From Amyelois transitella (taxonomy: Eukaryota; Arthropoda; Insecta; Lepidoptera; Pyralidae), in the NCBI RefSeq assembly GCF_032362555.1, contig NC_083505.1, positions 6,377,501 to 6,441,500 on the forward strand: a stretch of DNA of 64,000 nt, read 5' to 3'. The notes beneath the pieces are model-generated. The model was not told the DNA's origin, did not search any database, and was given only the letters and a program-made list of their open reading frames with translations. Below are positions 57,801 through 64,000 of this stretch, piece by piece. The first letter of the stretch is position 1, and each line of letters begins with the position of its first letter. The translations under genes were made by a program, and so were the position numbers.

Positions 57801-59701
57801 TTATTTATCTTACTAATGTCGCAAAATTTCTAGTAAGTGGCCGACTCTTATTAAGTCCTCTATTTATGCAAGCTGCGCTTCTTGTATATTTTTTACACTA
57901 GTTACTTAGTACTAGTTTGTATTTAATTTCTTAATAAAGCAGCAACTTGCCGCTTTTTTACTAAATTATCTAGTTCCTTTATTGTTTTCCGGTTGACTGG
58001 AAGATCGCTTATCGAATAACTCCGCAATTGCAAGTGATTTTTTTACTTTGTAACTAAGTGCTATTTTTTGTAACTGCGTAAATTTCTGTGTAATAAAGAT
58101 ACTACAAACAAACAAACAAAAGAAATGTGATTGCAGAAATAAATTATTTCTTCCTTTTCAATATTGACTATATTTAAGATAAAATCGAACTCATCGTCGA
58201 TTGGTTCCAACTGTATATAAGATAAACTGTATATAAGAAAAATTCATTGCAGAGAGTGCTACAGGCTACGACAATTTTTTGTGGCTTCGAAAGTACAGGT
58301 GCCATGCAACCGAAACCTAGGTCGAAATTCCCGTTTTTCAGACTATTGTAATAGCGAGCGGTCTAGTTAGACTCTCGGAGTCGCGTGCTGGATATTGAAT
58401 GGTGTAATAGGGGTTTATGTTATCACTACGCTTTAAGAGTTGGGAGTTCCATATAAAAATAAGAAAATACTTTGGTATAAAACAATTGGGAACAGTTCAG
58501 CCAATATGAAGGCCGCAAATAAAATTGACAATGCAACATTGTACCAACATCAAGAAAAAAAAGGATAGCGATGTTATCACACTTATTATCGATTTATCGA
58601 TATCAGTATAAATTTGTCAACCATAGGTACTCATACGTAGTTTGATCCATATCAGAAATTGTCGACAGTAGGTACTTAGGTTGTTAGGCACTTGATACAA
58701 TTAAGACCGCTGTTTTATTTTTGGAGGAAATAGGTAAATAACACAAGTTTACATCACAAAATTTTAAAAATTAAAATAAAAAAATATACATAACATATTT
58801 ATCATTTTTATTGAAATCTTTTGCAAAGAAATTATCACCACAGACATGTTTTAATTGATTTAATTTTCAATTGGCACATTGATCACATTTTTGTTTCTGG
58901 TAGCTGCTTTTCATTGTCGTTTATACTAAAAAGAAAAAAATTACATGCGTATTCTGTACTGCACATACATATTAATTTGCTCTATGATCTGAACGTAAAC
59001 TTTGAGGTGCCCTTATCAGTAGTCATTATTATTAAGATATTTCGCTCAACATATTCATATTGTATGTTTCTACTACATATGTATTTTTTTTATTTAATTT
59101 TGGAAAAAAATGCAGATTTCTTGAAAATAAGCTCAGATATTTCCAATAAAACAACAAACAAGCGGGTAATAAGGATAAAGTCACGGAGAAATGTCAGTGC
59201 TTTAATTTAAAAATGGCGGCTACTATAATTCGACTAAATTCGAAATCAGCCAGTTGTCCTTTGAATTTTAATTATTGATGGGTCTTTCAAACATAAACGC
59301 CATAAAAATTCCCAATCGTTACATACAATCGTATTTTTTCTTGAGAGTTGCGCCAAGTTGTCAAAACCTGTGGTTGAATTCAAACATCAATCAAACTTTT
59401 AACATCTGTGCGTCAAACAACAACAAGTCAAGAACGAACAATCTTAGTCAATTTATGATTGTTTTTCATTGTTTTATGTTAAAGTTCTCTTATTTGGTCA
59501 ATCAGAGCTGTTTACCAAATTTGTGACTTATAAGTGTGTTTCTTTAGTGTATGTATTATCGCTGCTTTAGCTATCAGTAGATTAGAAATATATCTTACTG
59601 GGATTCTTAGTAATTGAAAGGTAACTAGTTATCGGGTATTGTTCGTTGTGAATAATCCTGCCATAATTTATTATTAATAACTGTTGAACATTTTTGAACG
59701 G
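57801..59701. other. Intergenic region between divergent GM130 and 59702 genes
   Basis: AT-rich. Open stretches here (129 codons at 58821, 83 at 59275) have no recognisable domain and biased, AT-driven composition. AAAATGGCGGC near 59210 resembles a YY1-type core promoter motif upstream of the exon at 59702. Nothing else is supported. Confidence 0.35.
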
Positions 59702-59961
59702 TATGGGTTTACCTTTGCCAATACCACCTTGTGCTAAAAGAGACGGTAATGTTGGATTGGGTCGTGAACGCTTTGAATATGCAAGCTGTATGGCTACCAC
59801 ATTATTAGCACCTGTGAAAACAGAACAACAGATTTTGGAACATTCCATGTATGAAGATGATCCCAATGCAAATATACAATTACCAAGTGAGGTTGGTTCA
59901 AAACCTCGCTGGGGACCTCGCCACCGTGGAGCTCAAGAGCTTGCTGAACTCTATAGTCCTG
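59702..59961 (+). CDS. First coding exon of an unrecognised gene
   Basis: ATG at 59702 opens an 86-codon frame ending at a strong donor (G|GTAAGT at 59961-59967). The sequence is not low-complexity: MGLPLPIPPCAKRDGNVGLG, RERFEYASCMATTLLAPVKT, then LPSEVGSKPRWGPRHRGAQ. Codon use and the absence of repeat similarity point to a host gene. I do not recognise the protein, and no continuation exon could be identified before 64000, so a long intron is implied. The next open frames on this strand belong to mobile or repeat sequences. Confidence 0.55.
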
Positions 59962-60641
59962 GTAAGTATTTGTCATAATTGAATCTTGTTATGTTTTGAT
60001 CAAGTTTAATTTTTTATTTTTTATTAAATTGTATGTAATAAGTCTAGGGATTTAAAATACAACTAATAAGTTTATTGACATATTGTAAAAGGTGGCTGTG
60101 TTGGTGAGCATTAAGGCTAAATATGGTTTTAATAGTGTGAACTGAGGGAAGGTTATGATATTATAGTGAAGCCTGATAACTGATAAACAATTTAAACTAC
60201 TGTTATATCTTGTCCAATTTGTTTATTTATTTCTTGACAGCTGCTGCTGCAGTCACTAGGAATATTTGATGTTTTGTGAAAACAAATTGAAATATTTTGT
60301 TAAAATAGTATTTTGATTGGAGAATCACATTTATCTGCCAACATTGTTATTTATTAAAGGCTATTATACATATATGTCTCAAATATCTTAGTTATTTCAT
60401 ATCACTGATAATAGCACTGCGTTGCATGATTTTGGTACCAGTAAAACTGATAGCTGCATTGAATAGGTAATGAGTCATAGATAAAAAGTCCATCATGTCT
60501 AGTTTTCGAGGTACATGTCAATCATTATTTTTACTACCCTCACTTTAGGCGCATAATAAACAGTTGAGGTTTTCAATGTATTTTAAACTTTTCTATGCAA
60601 TAACCTCGATATCTCTGAGCATATTTATTAGAAAATTCAAC

Positions 60642-61228
60642 ATGACTACTGAACTATGTGGTCGTTGGAACTACGAAAATGCACCAAGTTTTGTTGTTTG
60701 TGGACAGTACATTGTGAAATCACAAACAAAAAATGTTTCCGAAAAAGTGAGAAGTGCATATTTACTTTATTTTGGATGTGCTTTTGATCAAGACAAACCA
60801 TTGATACAAAAGTATTTTTGTGTTTCATGGTATGCTACTCTTATATCTGGTTTAATGGAAACAAGACGTCAATGCCATTTGCTGTACCAGCTTTATGGCG
60901 TGAACCTAGTAATCATTTTAATGATTGCTACTTTGGCATGACTGTCATATGTGGCTTATCAAAGAAAATCAAGCACAATATTCAGTATCCTGACGTTCCT
61001 TCAAAGTCGAAACCAGTACCTCACAGTGAAGAAATGTCTCTTCCGTTACCTCCTACCAAAAATGATGAGCAGGACAGGGATGTCAGTGATGAGCAGGGTG
61101 AAAGGTTCTACCAGGATATAAAGAAGCTCGAAGAACAATTTCAAGGCCGTTGGGACACAACTATGCTAGGCAATTACTGTTGGCGTCTAAAACGAGAAGG
61201 TCCTTCAAAACATAATAGACAAAGTTAA
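60642..61228 (+). pseudogene. Frameshifted copy of an arthropod repeat-family gene
   Basis: Frame one from ATG 60642: SAYLLYFGCAFDQDKPL, QKYFCVSWYATLI. After a shift near 60850: SMPFAVPALWREPSNHFND, CYFGMTVICGLSKKIKHNIQ, YPDVPSKSKPVPHSEEM, then QGRWDTTMLGNYCWRLKREG and a stop at 61228. I recognise the WRE..NH..DCYFC and YP.LPS..PVPHS.E pattern from many near-identical uncharacterised proteins scattered in arthropod genomes, usually mobile-associated. The CYFC motif is CYFG here, and the frameshift argues for a dead copy. Confidence 0.65.
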
Positions 61229-61609
61229 AATTTTAAGATATTCTTGGTTTAAATTGTATGAATTGATTTTTCTTGTATTTTTTATACTTAAATGATAAAA
61301 ATAAACTCGATTGTTGTAAAAAAATCTGGTACGTACATTTTATTAGATTTCTTTACATTATGTTTGATTCTTTCAATTTTAAGCATAATTTGGCATATAG
61401 GGAAAAAATGAGACATGATGGAAAGAAAATACGTATGTATGTACATATTCTTACTAAACGATAGGAAAACATGACATTTCAATGCGGATATTTAATTTTT
61501 GTTTTTATGTGTAACGCACTGTAATTTTTGATAAGTAATTTATTTACATATTTAGGCACATCAAGGAAAAATAAAATTAGAACCTAAACTAAAGAGAAAT
61601 TCAGTCCAA

Positions 61610-61740
61610 TTTATTTATTTATTTAAACTTAAAATGTACAGGTGACTTTAATGCTACAAGGCATTCTCTGCCAGTCGAACCTTTGGACCAAACTGAGATG
61701 AATGTACGGGTGGTGCGATAACTAAAAAAAAAATAATATA
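61610..61740 (-). mobile_element. LINE 3' UTR fragment (minus strand)
   Basis: TAATGCTACAAGGCATTCTC and GCCAGTCGAACCTTTGGACC, preceded by a TTTATTTA run, match a lepidopteran LINE 3' end that I recall. A shorter relative is at about 40905-40970 (TTAATGCCACAAGAATTTTT). Confidence 0.4.
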
Positions 61741-61826
61741 AATATGAATAATGGCTAGCCTTACCCTGGCATGCGGGGCTCTGCTGGGGCGGACATTATT
61801 TTTCCCTTGCGCCTCGTGGGAATCGC

Positions 61827-62575
61827 ATGATGCAAACTCTAAAAAAGCACCTAAATGGCGGCGATGGTGTCCGCACCCCATCACGTCTCGTTCCCGGCGA
61901 GAACGGTATGCGGTCTGCTGAAAACCGCTTTGCGACGATGAATGTAAGAGGAGGAATGAATTATAAGATTGAGGAAGTATGCCAGATGATGGATGAAAGA
62001 CGTTTGGATGTGTTGTGCGTGAATGAAACGAAGCGGAAAGGATGCGACGCGACGCAGCACGGCCCTTACACGGCTTATTGGTCTGGAATTTCCAGTACCA
62101 GCGGAGGCTGTCAAGGGGTCGGTCTAATTCTTTCTGCACGAATGGCTGAATGAGTATGAGTGTGTCAGCCCTCGCCTGCTATGGATTAGGCTGAAAGTTG
62201 GAATCATTCGGATCTTCGTTCTAGGTGTTTATGCACCGTGGGATGTGGGTTGGAGGGGTACAACGACAGCAAAAAGCGAATACGAGGAGTTTTGGAATAG
62301 TGTAAGAGAAGTATTGAAAGTTACCAAGCCAAATGAGAAGATTATTATGCTAGGTGATTTTAATGGATGGGTGGGTGTAAAGCGTGATGGATATGAAAAG
62401 GTGCTTGGTGCGTTTGGTGACGAAAAGGTGAATGATAATGGAAGAAGTGTATTAGAAATTTGTCTAGAATGGGATCTTTTTGTGTCGAACACAATGTTTC
62501 GACATAAGGGTCTTTCTACGTTAAAGGAGCATCTGATATTAGGAAGAGTGGCACGATATAAATATTTGAAATAAC
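61827..62575 (+). pseudogene. LINE endonuclease domain fragment (RTE-like)
   Basis: Frame one, to 62153: ATMNVRGGMNYKIEEVCQMM, DERRLDVLCVNETKRKG, HGPYTAYWSG, CQGVGLILSARMAE. After a shift, from about 62150: LLWIRLKVG, IIMLGDFNGWVGVKRDGYEK, RSVLEICLEWDLFVSNTMFR, then loss of similarity. This is an APE-type endonuclease of a non-LTR element (N, E, GDFN motifs) cut before the reverse transcriptase. Not functional. Confidence 0.8.
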
Positions 62576-63091
62576 ATATTTTATCACTAAAGAACTATGT
62601 AAACAGATATTTTGTATACTTGTTACAAGAGTTTTTATGTAGGTACTTACCAGGGGAGATACAGGATCCAGGGTAGAGACATGAAGGCCAGGGTAGGATA
62701 CTTTACCTTACAGGGGAAATATACATTGAAAGAAATACAATGAAAAACAATTTTATCCATAAGAATCAACTTTAATAATAAACTTTTTGTAATAGTTTAC
62801 AACTATAAGAACAGACTTAAATTTCAATACAGTCTTTTAATGTTACTTTTATTATACGGACATTGAAAAAAATTTACTAAGTATCTACTAACAAAAATCA
62901 TAGTATTTTTTTCTATTAGTTCTTAAAAAAAATACTTAAAATATTTAATGGCACATAAGTTGCATGTAATGCGATGTGATATAAAAATATAGAGCATGAA
63001 TAGTAATGAATACTCTGTTAAATCATTAACATAAATTGGAACTTCCATTTAAAGAAATAAAATCATATGTTATATATATATTCTTTTTTGT
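62576..63091. other. AT-rich stretch without features
   Basis: No recognisable gene, RNA or repeat between the LINE fragment and the SINE; only short homopolymer-rich sequence is seen. Confidence 0.4.
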
Positions 63092-63361
63092 AATGTGCCG
63101 TGTGGTTCCCGGCACCATTACAAAAAACAATAGGACCACTCCATCTCTTTCCCATGAATATCGTAAAAGGCGACTAAGGGATAGGATTACAAACTTGGGA
63201 TTCTTTTTAGGCGATGGGTTAGCAACCTGTCACTATTTGAATTTCAATTCTATCATTAAGCCAAATAGCTGAACGTGGCAATTCAGTCTTTTCAGGACTG
63301 TTGGCTCTGTCTACCCCGCAAGGGATATAGGCGTGACCATATGTATGTATGTATGTATGTA
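63092..63361 (+). mobile_element. Lepidopteran SINE, full length
   Basis: The best-preserved copy of the family: GTGCCGTGTGGTTCCCGGCA at the start, CGTAAAAGGCGACTAAGGGA, AACTTGGGATTCTTTTTAGG, TAGCTGAACGTGGCAATTCA and GGATATAGGCGTGACCATAT, ending in (TATG)n at 63341-63360. Confidence 0.8.
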
Positions 63362-63880
63362 AAATCATATAAAAAGATTCATGCAAAAGCAAATGAGATC
63401 ATGGCTTTTCAAATACGTTAATACTATGGTGAAACTCATGATAAATATGCTGCCCTTTCATTTTTATGTTGGGGGTTGGTACCTTTTCTATAATCTGGTC
63501 CCATGAGATGAAAGAAACGTCGTTGTCATCAATCCTGAAATTTTTTTGTTGTCACAAATTTGACAGAATATTATTTGTTATTCATTATTTTCTTCAATCC
63601 CTGTGCACATAACTACATATCGATATTCTGTGTCTTTATGTAAAATTCTCACCAAGACCAAATCGCCATTGTTGAATTTATTAAGTCAGAAGTTGAAGGT
63701 TCGTTGTGGTGATATGCAACCTCCACATAAGCTTTGACACCTTTTATCATAAAACGAACATTTCAGTTCTGTCACATGTTCAAAGTCATACTGTATAATT
63801 TTATTGAATAAAGCCATATTTACTGAGAAATGGTTAGTTATTCTACAATTTATTCAATAAAATAAATAAAATAAATAATT
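63362..63880. other. Region before the gypsy-like gag, possibly its LTR/leader
   Basis: No coding sequence seen. If the gag at 63881 belongs to an LTR element, its LTR and primer site should lie here, but without the second LTR in view I cannot mark them. Confidence 0.3.
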
Positions 63881-64000
63881 ATGGATAAGTATCTGAAACC
63901 AGAACGATTCGAAGCAGACCCGACAACAAACTCGGATAAATCTTGCGAATGGATTCATTGGAAACAAACATTCAATAATTTCACACATGCCATTGAAAAT
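63881..64000 (+). CDS. Ty3/gypsy-like gag N-terminus (cut by window end)
   Basis: 40 codons, open to the last base, start MDKYLKPERFEADPTTN, then CEWIHWKQTFNNFTHAIEN. The start and the W.HWK.TF pattern are typical of gag from arthropod Ty3/gypsy elements. An AT-rich leader precedes the ATG. Completeness cannot be judged from this window. Confidence 0.7.
   Translation, partial: MDKYLKPERFEADPTTNSDKSCEWIHWKQTFNNFTHAIEN

Noticed and set aside
58821..59210. 129-codon open frame
   Set aside because: AT-rich, hydrophobic by composition, with no domain, promoter or splice support.
1..64000. CRISPR arrays, operons, ribosome binding sites, rRNA genes
   Set aside because: No repeat-spacer pattern or rRNA similarity was seen, and intron-split genes show that this is a eukaryotic nuclear sequence.

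Overview
This is an AT-rich, repeat-dense piece of an animal nuclear genome, almost certainly insect and most likely a moth (Lepidoptera). Three host genes have spliced, frame-consistent exons with GT-AG introns. The introns are packed with lepidopteran-type tRNA-derived SINEs, Helitron-like elements ending in CTAG, RTE/Jockey-like LINE pieces and many TIR transposons. The order is inferred from repeat style and protein similarity; no species is claimed.

Layout. 1-23678 (+): the C-terminal part (about 1,598 residues, 14 exons) of a kismet/CHD7-type chromatin remodeler, ending in a 2.4-kb last exon with a BRK domain. Its 6.8-kb second intron holds a three-layer nest of transposons, and the intron before the last exon holds a second copy of the outermost layer. 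23.7-34.9 kb: an intergenic repeat field with a partly deleted tandem duplication, a copia-type LTR deletion derivative and a broken Helitron whose upstream side carries a heat-shock-like promoter. 34939-40884 (+): a five-exon phosphatidylserine synthase gene. 41.4-48.8 kb: pogo-like, piggyBac-like and THAP-exon TIR elements plus long perfect hairpins. 49286-56373 (-): a four-exon coiled-coil golgin, best read as GM130/golgin A2, with mariner and LINE remnants in its introns. 59702 onward (+): the first coding exon of an unrecognised gene, followed by a frameshifted repeat-family gene, a LINE endonuclease fragment, a SINE and, at the edge, the start of a Ty3/gypsy-like gag.

The host genes are unrelated in function (chromatin, phospholipid synthesis, Golgi structure) and do not form an operon-like unit. 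The most unusual content is mobile: (i) an apparently intact wide-spaced D-D-E transposon with 91-bp TIRs inside a hAT-type element inside a TACA...GGTGT element; (ii) two TIR elements carrying 5' exons of a THAP protein, one of which also has the 5' exon of a second, convergent gene that reappears inside the Helitron; (iii) the heat-shock-like promoter upstream of the Helitron helicase. All identifications are by reading; no database search was run.
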